In this document: in pieces, positions 16,935-25,636 of the stretch
Layout of the letters: every line of letters begins with the position of its first letter
How positions within the stretch are numbered: position 1 is the stretch's first letter
Assembly (NCBI GenBank): GCA_022647575.1
Contig: JALCKY010000006.1
Location: forward strand, 1 to 64,000
Length of the DNA: 64,000 nt
Source: Lachnospiraceae bacterium
GTDB lineage: Bacteria; Bacillota; Clostridia; Lachnospirales; Lachnospiraceae
Direction: 5' to 3'
The notes under the pieces: model-generated
Told to the model about the DNA's origin: nothing
The model's input: only the letters and a program-made list of their open reading frames with translations
The model's database searches: none
Translations under genes and position numbers: made by a program

Positions 16935-18082
16935 AGATGGAACTGATTGCGCCCTGCCATTTCGGCCTGGAAGCTGTCCTGAAAAGGGAAATCCAGGACC
17001 TCGGCTATGAAATCGTCGGCGTCGACGACGGACGTGTCACCTTTTCCGGAAATGAAGAGGCGGCTGCGCGTGCGAACGTGAATCTCCGTTCTGCGGAGAG
17101 AGTCCTGATCAAGGCCGGTGAATTTAAAGCGACGAATTTTGACGAGCTTTTCGATGAGACGAAAAAGATACCATGGGAGGAAATGATTCCGCGTGACGGG
17201 AAGTTCTGGGTCAAGAAGGCTTCCTCTGTGAAAAGCGCGCTCTTTTCTCCGTCAGATATCCAGAGCATCATGAAAAAAGCGATGGTCGAGCGCATGAAGG
17301 AACATTACCGTGTCTCCTGGTTTGAAGAGGACGGGGCTTCCTATCCGCTGCGGGTTTCCATCAAGAAAGATATCGTGACGATCGGCATCGACACGTCCGG
17401 CGATTCTCTTCATAAAAGAGGCTACCGGGTAAGTCCGGTCATTGCCCCGATTTCCGAATCCCTTGCGGCGGCGCTGATCCAGCTGACGCCGTGGAAGGCG
17501 GACCGCATTTTCGTCGATCCGTTCTGCGGATCGGGAACTTTTCCGATTGAAGCGGCCATGATGGCGGCCCGGATTGCTCCCGGCATGAAGAGAACCTTTG
17601 CTTCCGAGGAATGGGAGACCCTGCTGCCGAAGAGAACGTGGGCAGCGGCAAGAAAAGAAGCAGAATCTTATGTAAACCTGGACATGGAAACCGATATCCA
17701 GGGCTATGATATTGACCCGAGGGCCGTGAAGGCTGCGCGGGAAAATGCCGAGGCAGCCGGCGTCGCGAAAATGATTCATTTCCAGGCAAGGGCGGTCAGG
17801 GATCTCAGCCATCCGAAGAAATACGGATTCCTTTTTGCGAATCCTCCCTACGGAGAACGCATCGAGGAAAGAGAGAATCTTCCGGAACTCTACAAAGAGC
17901 TGGGAGAAGCTTATGCCCGTCTGGACACCTGGTCGATGTACATCATTTCGGCCTACGAGGATGCGGAACGGTACATCGGAAGAAAAGCCGATAAAAACCG
18001 GAAGCTGTACAACGGCATGATCAAAACCTATTATTACCAGTTCCTGGGACCGAGGCCGCCGAGGCCTCATCCGGGAACCTGA
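16931..18082 (+). CDS. THUMP-domain class I SAM-dependent RNA methyltransferase
   Basis: A 383-residue protein like the N-terminal half of RlmL or B. subtilis YpsC, which methylate guanine N2 in 23S rRNA. An N-terminal ferredoxin-like/THUMP part (about 1-155) precedes a Rossmann methyltransferase. The SAM site is VDPFCGSGTFPIEAA and the catalytic motif is NPPYGER. ATG occurs at 16931 and 16937; the first overlaps the transketolase stop (ATGA) and is preferred. The exact rRNA target is not provable here. A strong terminator begins at its stop codon. Confidence 0.85.
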   Translation: MKMELIAPCHFGLEAVLKREIQDLGYEIVGVDDGRVTFSGNEEAAARANVNLRSAERVLIKAGEFKATNFDELFDETKKIPWEEMIPRDGKFWVKKASSVKSALFSPSDIQSIMKKAMVERMKEHYRVSWFEEDGASYPLRVSIKKDIVTIGIDTSGDSLHKRGYRVSPVIAPISESLAAALIQLTPWKADRIFVDPFCGSGTFPIEAAMMAARIAPGMKRTFASEEWETLLPKRTWAAARKEAESYVNLDMETDIQGYDIDPRAVKAARENAEAAGVAKMIHFQARAVRDLSHPKKYGFLFANPPYGERIEERENLPELYKELGEAYARLDTWSMYIISAYEDAERYIGRKADKNRKLYNGMIKTYYYQFLGPRPPRPHPGT

Positions 18083-18110
18083 ACCGCCCTCCGGGGCGGT
18101 TCTTTTTTTT
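18081..18110 (+). terminator. Intrinsic terminator of the transketolase operon
   Basis: GAACCGCC and GGCGGTTC form an 8-bp stem around a 6-base loop, followed by eight T. The stem begins inside the stop codon of the methyltransferase gene. Confidence 0.92.
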
Positions 18111-18131
18111 GCGGGCAGACAGATTTCTTTA

Positions 18132-18160
18132 TTGCTTTTACCATACCCCGGTGATATAAT
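18132..18160 (+). promoter_or_regulatory. Promoter of the 18189 gene
   Basis: TTGCTT (18132-18137) and TATAAT (18155-18160) are 17 bases apart, with TGA before the -10 (extended -10). The predicted leader is only about 20 bases long. Confidence 0.7.
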
Positions 18161-18188
18161 TTATGAAAATTTTATATTTATTTAAGGT

Positions 18189-18710
18189 ATGGATAAGAAA
18201 ACATTATTGGAAAACCTCATCCGGTCGCATGAAGGGGTCTGCACCATTAAAAAGCCGTTTGCGATCGGGGATGGCTCATATGACGCCTATGCGTTCTACG
18301 ATATCACAGGAATGAAATATGTCCTGGTAAAGAGCGCCGAGCTGTGGCGGCAGAATACGAAGGAACATATTTTCTTTCTGGCAAAAGACGAGATTACGGA
18401 AGAGGATGTGAACCGTTTCGGGCGGGATGTGACGGAGAGAATTGAGCCGGAGCTTGTACGCCAGGGAAATAAGACGATGCCGAAGGACCACATGCTCAGC
18501 TACATTACGGCGATGTTCATCAGCCAGAAGCCGCTTTCCGAAGAAGCGGAAAAAGCGGTCCGCGGGCTGAAGTTCTTCCGGAATTACACATTCGGAGTGC
18601 GGGGATACAGCGAGGCAAGAATCGTGGTATTCGACCTCGGCAGGATGAAGATGGTCGGCAACCGTGCCGCGAAGAATGTGATGAAAACGTATAAGAAGGT
18701 CCTGAAATGA
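18189..18710 (+). CDS. Conserved hypothetical protein
   Basis: I do not recognise a characterised family. The product is a soluble, mixed-charge protein of 173 residues without signal peptide or membrane segment. It has no catalytic motif I can name. The C-terminal third is basic (AKNVMKTYKKVLK). The gene has its own promoter 29 bases upstream and a weak AAGG ahead of the ATG. It is followed 48 bases later by cstA, after a T-rich spacer. Its length and clean frame between two terminators or promoters make it a credible gene. Confidence 0.7.
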   Translation: MDKKTLLENLIRSHEGVCTIKKPFAIGDGSYDAYAFYDITGMKYVLVKSAELWRQNTKEHIFFLAKDEITEEDVNRFGRDVTERIEPELVRQGNKTMPKDHMLSYITAMFISQKPLSEEAEKAVRGLKFFRNYTFGVRGYSEARIVVFDLGRMKMVGNRAAKNVMKTYKKVLK

Positions 18711-18758
18711 CTTTTTTATAAATTTTTTCCATCTTATTTTAAGAGGAGGGTAATAGAA

Positions 18759-20534
18759 ATGAATGCAGTTCTCATTCTGATCCTTTCAATAGCCGCTCTG
18801 GTCTGCGGATATCTGTTCTACGGCCGGTGGCTGGAGAAAACCTGGGGCATTGAGTCCGACAGGCCTACTCCGTCCCATACACTGGAAGACGGCGTTGACT
18901 ACTGCCCGGCAAAGGCTCCTGTCCTTCTGGGACATCATTTTTCATCCATCGCAGGCGCAGGCCCGATCAACGGCCCGATCCAGGCAGCATGCTTCGGCTG
19001 GGTTCCGGTTCTACTGTGGGTCCTGGTCGGCGGCATCTTCTTCGGTGCTGTTCATGATTTCGGCGCCTTGTTTGCATCCATCCGCCACAACGGCCAGTCA
19101 CTCGGCGAGGTTATCGGCGATACGATGGGCAACGGAGCAAAGAAACTCTTTACGGTTTTCGGCTACCTGGTTCTTCTTCTGGTTGTCGCTGCCTTCACAT
19201 CGATCGTGGCTTCCACGTTCGGTTCAACGAATGCAAGCGGAGCTGCCATTGAAGGCCAGAACCTGATCGCTCATCAGCAGACGGCCATGATTTCCATGCT
19301 GTTCATCGCCCTGGCGATTGTCTTCGGCATCATGGTCTACCGCAGAGGCGTCAGCGTCGGAATCGCAACCATCGTCGGAATCATCGGAATCATTGCCATC
19401 GTGGCTCTCGGCTATGTATGGCATCCGCTGAATTTCAACTATACGGTCTGGATGGTCCTGCTGGGCGTTTATATCCTGATCGCATCCGTCACGCCTGTCT
19501 GGATTCTTCTTCAGCCGCGTGATTATTTAAGCTCTTTCCTGCTTTATTTCATGATCATCGTATCCATCATCGGCGTCATCGGCTGCGGCTTCATGGGACA
19601 GGCAGATATGAACATGCCGGCATTTACCGGATTCGTACAGAAATCCAACGGCCTTCTGACCGGCGGCACGCTGTTCCCGGCTCTGTTCGTCACGATTGCC
19701 TGCGGCGCTATTTCCGGATTCCATTCACTGGTTTCTTCCGGAACTTCCTCCAAGCAGATTGACAATGAAAAAGACGCCCTGCCGATCGGCTACGGCGCAA
19801 TGTTGATTGAATGCATCGTTGCAGTCCTTTCCCTGTGCGCAGTTGCTTATGTATTCCAGGAAGCAGCCGGTGCTGATGCAACCAAGACTCTTTCGAGCCC
19901 GACAGTTGTTTTCGCAACAGGCATTTCCAAGATGGTCGGAACGTTCGTCGGTATGGACAGCCCGATTGTATCCTGGATGTACACGATGCTGGTTCTTGCT
20001 GTTTCCGTTTTCTGCCTGACATCCCTTGATACGGCTACACGTCTTGCACGCTACATGTTCCAGGAACTGTGGCTGAAAGAGGGCGAGACAGTCGGCGATG
20101 CGAAGAAGGCAGGCGGTGCAAAAGCCATCTTCACGAATATGTATGTGGCAACCATCATCACGGTCATCATCGGCGTCGGCCTCGGCATGACAGGATATTC
20201 CAAGATCTGGCCGCTGTTCGGTGCTGCCAACCAGCTGCTTGCAGGCGTCGGACTTCTGGGCGTCGCAGCATGGCTCGGCCATGTCGGCAAGAACAACAAG
20301 ATGATGTTCATCCCGATGGTCTTCATGCTGGTCGTTACGATTACTTCTCTCTGCCAGACCATCCTTTCCAAGATTTCGGCTCTTCAGGCAATGGCAGAAG
20401 GCACGGATCCGTTCTGGACAACTGTTCAGATGATCCTGGCAATCCTCCTGGTTGTCCTTTCCCTGGTGCTTGCAGTCATGGGCTTCAAGACAATGATTCA
20501 GCAGGCAAGGAGCAAGAAGACGCAGGCTGCATAA
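18759..20534 (+). CDS. cstA: CstA-family carbon starvation carrier
   Basis: A 591-residue multi-span membrane protein of the CstA/BtsT family, shorter than the roughly 700-residue E. coli members. Conserved stretches include FYGRWLEKTWG, LLGHHFSSIAGAGPINGPIQ and VHDFGALFASIRH. Characterised members take up pyruvate or peptides when carbon is scarce. An SD (AAGAGGAGGG) stands well placed before the ATG. The gene ends with a strong terminator and has no LytTR or sensor kinase partner next to it, unlike the E. coli Bts system. The specific substrate is unknown. Confidence 0.88.
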   Translation: MNAVLILILSIAALVCGYLFYGRWLEKTWGIESDRPTPSHTLEDGVDYCPAKAPVLLGHHFSSIAGAGPINGPIQAACFGWVPVLLWVLVGGIFFGAVHDFGALFASIRHNGQSLGEVIGDTMGNGAKKLFTVFGYLVLLLVVAAFTSIVASTFGSTNASGAAIEGQNLIAHQQTAMISMLFIALAIVFGIMVYRRGVSVGIATIVGIIGIIAIVALGYVWHPLNFNYTVWMVLLGVYILIASVTPVWILLQPRDYLSSFLLYFMIIVSIIGVIGCGFMGQADMNMPAFTGFVQKSNGLLTGGTLFPALFVTIACGAISGFHSLVSSGTSSKQIDNEKDALPIGYGAMLIECIVAVLSLCAVAYVFQEAAGADATKTLSSPTVVFATGISKMVGTFVGMDSPIVSWMYTMLVLAVSVFCLTSLDTATRLARYMFQELWLKEGETVGDAKKAGGAKAIFTNMYVATIITVIIGVGLGMTGYSKIWPLFGAANQLLAGVGLLGVAAWLGHVGKNNKMMFIPMVFMLVVTITSLCQTILSKISALQAMAEGTDPFWTTVQMILAILLVVLSLVLAVMGFKTMIQQARSKKTQAA

Positions 20535-20603
20535 ACCTGCAGAAAAGAAGACAGGCAGTCTGTTCTGCTTGACGGAATCATTTCACAGCTGTATGCATTT
20601 GCA

Positions 20604-20652
20604 CAGGCGGTGCCGCGGAAGGGGAAACCCGGAAGGACGCCGCCTGTTTTTT
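20604..20652 (+). terminator. Terminator of cstA
   Basis: CAGGCGG (20604-20610) pairs with CCGCCTG (20640-20646) around a long, partly paired loop, and six T follow. Confidence 0.8.
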
Positions 20653-20674
20653 GCTGTCTTTCCGAAACTGCGGG

Positions 20675-20703
20675 TTTATTCCCGGAAAGAAATCCTTTAT
20701 AAT
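20675..20703 (+). promoter_or_regulatory. Promoter of rdgB
   Basis: TTTATT (20675-20680) and a perfect TATAAT (20698-20703) are 17 bases apart, about 38 bases before the rdgB start. Confidence 0.55.
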
Positions 20704-20741
20704 AAAATATCTGCAGATGCAGCTGACCGGAAAGGATAAAC

Positions 20742-21359
20742 ATGAAGAGAATCGTATTTGCGACAGGCAACAAAGGAAAACTGAAAGAGATCCGGGAAAT
20801 CCTGAAGGATATCGGCTATGATGTGGTCTCCATGAAAGAGGCGGGCTGCGATGTCCCGATTGTCGAGAACGGAAAGACCTTTGAGGAGAATTCCCTGATT
20901 AAGGCAAGAACCGTTGAGAAAGCCTGCGGGGAAATCACGTTGGCGGATGATTCGGGCCTTGAGATCGATGCGCTGAACGGCGAGCCGGGGATTTATTCCG
21001 CACGCTGGATGGGTGAGGATACTTCCTATGATATAAAAAACACGGAAATCCTGAAAAGGATGAAAGATGTTCCGGAAGAAAAGCGTACCGCGCGGTTCGT
21101 CTGCGTCATTTCTGCGGTGTATCCGGACGGACGGGAGTTCACGGCCAAAGGAATCTTTGAAGGAAGAATCGCTCATGAAATCAGAGGCGTCAACGGGTTT
21201 GGCTATGACCCGATCTTCTATGTGCCGGAAAAAGGATGTTCTTCGGCCGAGCTTTCCCCGGAGGAGAAAAATAAAATCAGCCACCGGGGTCAGGCCCTGC
21301 GCCTGATGAAAGAAAAGCTGATGCAGGAAAACGGAACGAAAACGAATGAAGGAAAATGA
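20742..21359 (+). CDS. rdgB: XTP/dITP diphosphatase
   Basis: A 205-residue house-cleaning enzyme of the HAM1/RdgB family that hydrolyses XTP, ITP and dITP to monophosphates, keeping deaminated purines out of DNA. Diagnostic motifs are FATGNKGKLKEI at the N-terminus, ADDSGLEIDALNGEPG with the catalytic acid, GIYSARW, and FGYDPIFY near the C-terminus. An SD (GGAAAGGA) precedes the ATG. A YfcE-like phosphoesterase follows after 12 bases, the usual pairing in Bacillota. Confidence 0.93.
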   Translation: MKRIVFATGNKGKLKEIREILKDIGYDVVSMKEAGCDVPIVENGKTFEENSLIKARTVEKACGEITLADDSGLEIDALNGEPGIYSARWMGEDTSYDIKNTEILKRMKDVPEEKRTARFVCVISAVYPDGREFTAKGIFEGRIAHEIRGVNGFGYDPIFYVPEKGCSSAELSPEEKNKISHRGQALRLMKEKLMQENGTKTNEGK

Positions 21360-21371
21360 AGCGGCAGCAGA

Positions 21372-21857
21372 ATGAAAATCTTAATCGTCAGCGATACGCA
21401 CGGACATGAAACGGAACTGAAGATCGTAATCAATAAGACCAGGCCCTTTGACTACCTGATCCACTGCGGGGATACGGAAGGACATGAAAGCCGCATCCGG
21501 GAAATGGCTGCGTGCCCCTGCACGATCGTCAAAGGCAACAATGACTTCTTCTCGGATCTGGAAAAAGAAGAGGAGATCACTTTCGGCAGATACAGGATCC
21601 TGGTTGTCCACGGACACCAGTACGGCGTCTCCATGACCACGGCGATGCTGAAGGATGAAGCGAAGTCCAGGGGCTTCAATATCGTGATGTACGGCCATAC
21701 GCACAGGCCGTCCATCGATATGAGCGACCCGGAAGTGACGGTGATCAATCCGGGAAGTCTTGCCTATCCGAGGCAGGAAGGACGCCGTCCGACCTACATC
21801 GTCATGGAAATCGACAGGCACGGAGAAGCCCATTTTACACTGAATACGCTTGATTGA
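21372..21857 (+). CDS. YfcE/MJ0936-family metallophosphoesterase
   Basis: A 161-residue calcineurin-like phosphoesterase. Metal ligands appear in order as SDTHG, HCGDTEG, KGNNDF, VHGHQYG and YGHTHRP, followed by NPGSLAYPR. Family members hydrolyse phosphodiesters in vitro; the physiological substrate is not settled. It is the second gene of a two-gene unit with rdgB. The SD is weak, so translation may be partly coupled to rdgB. Confidence 0.88.
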   Translation: MKILIVSDTHGHETELKIVINKTRPFDYLIHCGDTEGHESRIREMAACPCTIVKGNNDFFSDLEKEEEITFGRYRILVVHGHQYGVSMTTAMLKDEAKSRGFNIVMYGHTHRPSIDMSDPEVTVINPGSLAYPRQEGRRPTYIVMEIDRHGEAHFTLNTLD

Positions 21858-21959
21858 CCCCCACCGGAGCCTCTCTGAAAGATAAAGAATCCATATTTTC
21901 CCCCACCCGCAGAAACTTTGTCAAAATGCAAATTTGCGGTGTTTCAAAATGTCTCCGGA

Positions 21960-21968
21960 TGATATAAT
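21960..21968 (+). promoter_or_regulatory. Extended -10 promoter of the Na/Pi cotransporter
   Basis: TGATATAAT is an extended -10 element. No convincing -35 lies at the right distance. A 10-bp palindrome (GCAAATTTGC, 21928-21937) stands just upstream and could bind a regulator. Confidence 0.5.
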
Positions 21969-22013
21969 TTTATTCGGAGTTTTTTTATTTCATAATGATC
22001 CAAGGGGGGCTTT

Positions 22014-23774
22014 ATGGATGTTTTTTCGGTAATAGGTCTGATCGGCGGACTGGCATTTTTCTTGTTCGGAATGACGCTTCTGTCCGGTTCGCTTGAAAAG
22101 ATGACCGGCAGCAAGCTTGAAAAGATGCTGAAGAAAGCAACAAACAATCCTTTCAAGGGCCTGCTGTTCGGCATGATCATTACCATTGCCATTCAGTCGT
22201 CTTCCGCCATGACCGTCATGCTGGTCGGCTTCGTCAATTCCGGCATCATGGAACTGGGCCAGACAATCGGCGTGATCATGGGTTCGAATATCGGGACGAC
22301 TCTTACGGCCTGGATCCTTTCTCTGGCCGGCATCACTTCTGACAACACAGCCATCAAGCTTCTGAATCCTGCTTATTTCTCACTGGTCTTTGCCATGGTC
22401 GGCGTCCTGATGATCATGATGGCCAAGCAGCAGAAAAAGAAGGATATCGGAACCATGCTGGTCGGCTTCGGCATTCTGATGACGGGCATGACGATGATGT
22501 CCGATGCGGTCAGCCCGCTCAAGGACATGCCGGGATTCACCGATGTCCTGACGGCCTTTACGAATCCGCTGGTCGGCGTCCTGGTCGGTGCAGGCGTCAC
22601 CGGCATCATCCAGAGCTCCGCGGCTTCCGTCGGCATCCTGCAGGCGCTGTCCATGACCGGACACATTACCTACGGTATGGCAATCCCGATTATCATGGGC
22701 CAGAACATCGGTACCTGCGTCACGGCCCTGCTGTCTTCCATCGGCGTCAACCGGAATGCAAAACGGGTGGCAGTCGTCCACATTTCCTTCAATATCATCG
22801 GAACGGTCGTCTGGCTGTGCGTCTTCTACGGCCTGAACAGTTTCCTGAATTTTTCCTTTATCAGCAGCTACATCGATCCGGTCGGAATCGCCTTCGTCCA
22901 TTCCGTATTCAATCTCCTGACGACAGCGCTCCTTTTCCCGTTCATCAAGCAGCTGGAGAAGCTGGCGCGCTTCCTGGTGAAGGATTCAAAGGAAGACAAG
23001 CTGTTCTTCCTGGATGAGCGTCTGATCGCGACGCCTACGATCGCCCTGGCTGAGTGCGAAAACAGCATGAAGGGGATGGTTTCCCTTACAAGGGAAAGCC
23101 TGGATACGGCCGTCGGCCTGCTGCAGCAGTTTGAGCCGGAAAAGATGGAACTGATGAATGAAAATGAAGAGAAGATCGATGCCTATGAGGATCATATCGG
23201 TGCCTTCCTTCAGAAGCTTTCTGCCGCGAACAAGCTGGTGGAAGAGGACATGCGCATCAATTCGAAGATCCTGCACGGCATCAATGAATTCGAGCGCATT
23301 GCCGACCATGCCCTGAACCTGGCAAAGGCGGCGGAAGAACTTGCGGACAAGGAAATCAGCTTCTCGCCGCAGGCACAGGAAGAAGAGAAGCGCCTGATGA
23401 GCGCCATTCAGGAAATCTATACGATGGCGATTGACAGCTATCTGAAAAATGATGCGGCCCTTGCCAAAAAGGTGGAACCGCTCCAGGGCGTCATCGACGT
23501 CATCTGCGCGACGCTGAAGGAGACGCATGTGGAGAGGCTCCAGAAGGGCATCTGCACGGCAGACCAGGGGTTCATTTTCAACGACATCCTGACGAACTGC
23601 GAACGCATCTCGGACCACAGCATGAACGTCGCGGTGGCGGTCATCCGCGTCTCGCCGGAAAACAAGGACGCACATGCGTATATGCATGACCTGAAGATGA
23701 GAAAGAGCCCGGAATACGAGAAGGCTTACCGCGCATACTATGAGCAGTATATCGGTCCGGAAGAAACAGTATAA
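22014..23774 (+). CDS. Na/Pi cotransporter family protein with PhoU-like domain
   Basis: A 586-residue membrane protein of the NptA/YjbB type. The N-terminal 310 residues hold two inverted copies of the Na/Pi repeat with the QSS motifs (IAIQSSSAMTVML and GIIQSSAASVGIL). The C-terminal part from about residue 340 is helical and PhoU-like (ILHGINEFERIADHALN, TNCERISDHSMNVAV). Related proteins transport phosphate with sodium. A strong SD (AAGGGGGGC) precedes the ATG. It stands alone between rdgB-yfcE and a tRNA pair. No Pho box was recognised. Confidence 0.87.
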   Translation: MDVFSVIGLIGGLAFFLFGMTLLSGSLEKMTGSKLEKMLKKATNNPFKGLLFGMIITIAIQSSSAMTVMLVGFVNSGIMELGQTIGVIMGSNIGTTLTAWILSLAGITSDNTAIKLLNPAYFSLVFAMVGVLMIMMAKQQKKKDIGTMLVGFGILMTGMTMMSDAVSPLKDMPGFTDVLTAFTNPLVGVLVGAGVTGIIQSSAASVGILQALSMTGHITYGMAIPIIMGQNIGTCVTALLSSIGVNRNAKRVAVVHISFNIIGTVVWLCVFYGLNSFLNFSFISSYIDPVGIAFVHSVFNLLTTALLFPFIKQLEKLARFLVKDSKEDKLFFLDERLIATPTIALAECENSMKGMVSLTRESLDTAVGLLQQFEPEKMELMNENEEKIDAYEDHIGAFLQKLSAANKLVEEDMRINSKILHGINEFERIADHALNLAKAAEELADKEISFSPQAQEEEKRLMSAIQEIYTMAIDSYLKNDAALAKKVEPLQGVIDVICATLKETHVERLQKGICTADQGFIFNDILTNCERISDHSMNVAVAVIRVSPENKDAHAYMHDLKMRKSPEYEKAYRAYYEQYIGPEETV

Positions 23775-23826
23775 AGGACGGCCCGGAAAGCGGTTAAAAA
23801 TCTGCACTTTTTTCGCACCGCAACCG

Positions 23827-23856
23827 TTGACAAACGGAGTGTTTCTATAATATAAT
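23827..23856 (+). promoter_or_regulatory. Consensus promoter of the tRNA-Pro/Gly unit
   Basis: TTGACA (23827-23832) and TATAAT (23851-23856) are 18 bases apart. Transcription should start about 50 bases before tRNA-Pro. Confidence 0.85.
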
Positions 23857-23910
23857 GTTCCATGCGCGATTTAAGCGGCCGTTTTTTAATTGCATGCTTT
23901 CCGAGGTTGA

Positions 23911-23985
23911 CGGGGTGTGGCTCAGCTTGGCTAGAGCGCCTGGTTTGGGACCAGGAGGCCGCAGGTTCGAATCCTGTCACCCCGA
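23911..23985 (+). tRNA. tRNA-Pro (anticodon UGG)
   Basis: Acceptor arms CGGGGTG and CACCCCG close the cloverleaf, with discriminator A. The anticodon stem CCTGG/CCAGG encloses TTTGGGA, giving anticodon TGG. The T arm carries GGTTCGAATCC. CCA is not encoded. Confidence 0.95.
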
Positions 23986-23993
23986 CTCATTTT

Positions 23994-24064
23994 GCAGGTG
24001 TGGTTCAATGGTAGAACACCAGCCTTCCAAGCTGGATACGTGGGTTCGATTCCCATCACCTGCT
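23994..24064 (+). tRNA. tRNA-Gly (anticodon UCC)
   Basis: Acceptor arms GCAGGTG and CACCTGC pair, discriminator T. The anticodon stem CCAGC/GCTGG encloses CTTCCAA, giving TCC. It lies 8 bases after tRNA-Pro and only 7 bases before the next protein start. CCA is not encoded. Confidence 0.95.
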
Positions 24065-24071
24065 TTTTATT

Positions 24072-25633
24072 ATGAAAAAACTTGTGAATGAATACCGAAA
24101 TTTCATAAACACGCACCTGCGCCTGCTGATTTTCAATGTCATAATCACAATGGTTGTGTTCGGTATCCACTGCATTTCTGTTACGACTTTCATCGATACG
24201 GACACGGTGCTGACAAATCAGGGATCGACTCTTGACTGGGTGCAGATCGGAAGATGGGGCAGCGTGCTCCTCCAGAAAATCCTGCATCTTTCAGATTACA
24301 ATCCTTATGTCTCCATGGGACTGGGGTTCGTCTTCATTATTCTCTTCCTCATGACTTTCTGTTTTTTCTTTTACGAGGTCAGCGGGGGAAAGGAATATCC
24401 GTTCTGGGTTTTCTGCCTGCTTTTCCTGACACATCCTATTTTCGCCTGCCAGTGGTTTTTCCAGCTTCAGAATGCCGAAGTGTCGTTTTCGATTTTCTTG
24501 ATTGCGGTTTCGCTCATTCTGGTTTTCCGATGGATCAAGGAAGGAAAAATCGGTTATCTGGTGCCGGCGCTGGTTTTCATGCCGATTGCCTTTACGACTT
24601 ATGAGACGAACTATGCGCTGTATATCTGCGGCGCTCTTTTCGGTTTCCTTCTTCTCCCGGAAATAAAAAAGGGACGGGCAGGCTGGAGCATCTGTCTCAA
24701 GCTGATCCTGACTTATGCAGCGGCAGCCCTTGTCGGATACGGCATTTCCCGGATCGGACTGGACCGCGCCTACAATGATGCCTACCAGACCTTCCTGTGG
24801 GGAAAGAGTCCGGCGGAAGCGCTGGAGCACCTCGGCAGATATTTTAAGATGATGCTGACGGGCTCGAACTACATTTACGGGCATACGTATCAGCTCCTTC
24901 TGGCAGCCGGAATCCTGTATCTCATTTTCTGCAGGAATACCGTACGCGAACATTTAAAAAGGGCGGAGTGCTCCGGATTCTGGCGGTGATCGTTTTCCTG
25001 ATTTCGGCTTTCCTGCTTCCGCTTGTTCAGGGACAGGCGCCGACTTACCGTCATCAGTACACGCTTTCCTTCGTTGTCGGAGCGGGAGTCATGGCAGTCG
25101 TGCAGGCTTTCCGTGAGCAGGATTCTGTCCGGGACGCGGAAAAAACGAAAAGTCTTTACCGGAAGACCGGGGAGGTTTTCGGGATTCTGCTGGTGCTTGC
25201 CGTGCTTGCCGTTTCCATTACACAGACGGAAGTGACGCTGCGGCTGTGGTATACGGACCGCATCCGCTACGAACAGGACAGCGCGATGCTGAACGGGATC
25301 ATGGACGATATGCACGAGGCGGGAATCAGTGAAAACGGGCAATCCATCATCTATGTCGGGAAATGGGAAGCGCCTCTGAATGCCGCCTGTGCGAAAAATG
25401 AAGATGCGATCGGCGTTTCTTATTTTGCTTATTTCGCGAAGGCACCGTATCTGCTGTCGTCGGACGGGCTCCGGAAGCTGGCCCTGATCCAGGGATACAA
25501 TGTGAAGTCGGTTACGATCGATCAGGCGCAGGCAGCCAATGAGATGGCAAAGAAGATGCCCTGCTGGCCGGACAAGGGATACATTTCACAGGGCAACGGA
25601 TTCGTCGTCGTGAAGCTTTCCGGGGAGGAATAG
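24072..25633 (+). pseudogene. GtrII-like membrane glucosyltransferase, split by one base
   Basis: Two overlapping frames together make one protein of about 520 residues resembling the GtrII family of serotype-converting glucosyltransferases. It has many membrane segments, then a C-terminal extracytoplasmic part. The first frame (24072-24989) ends out of context shortly after REHLK. The second carries on in the -1 frame with KKGGVLRILAVI. The break lies at T-TTA-AAA (24953-24959) followed by two more A. Restoring one A rejoins the frames. This may be a mutation, a sequencing error or -1 ribosomal slippage. The family adds glucose from a lipid carrier to surface glycans. No SD precedes the ATG, which lies 7 bases after tRNA-Gly. 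Confidence 0.75.
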
Positions 25634-25636
25634 GAT

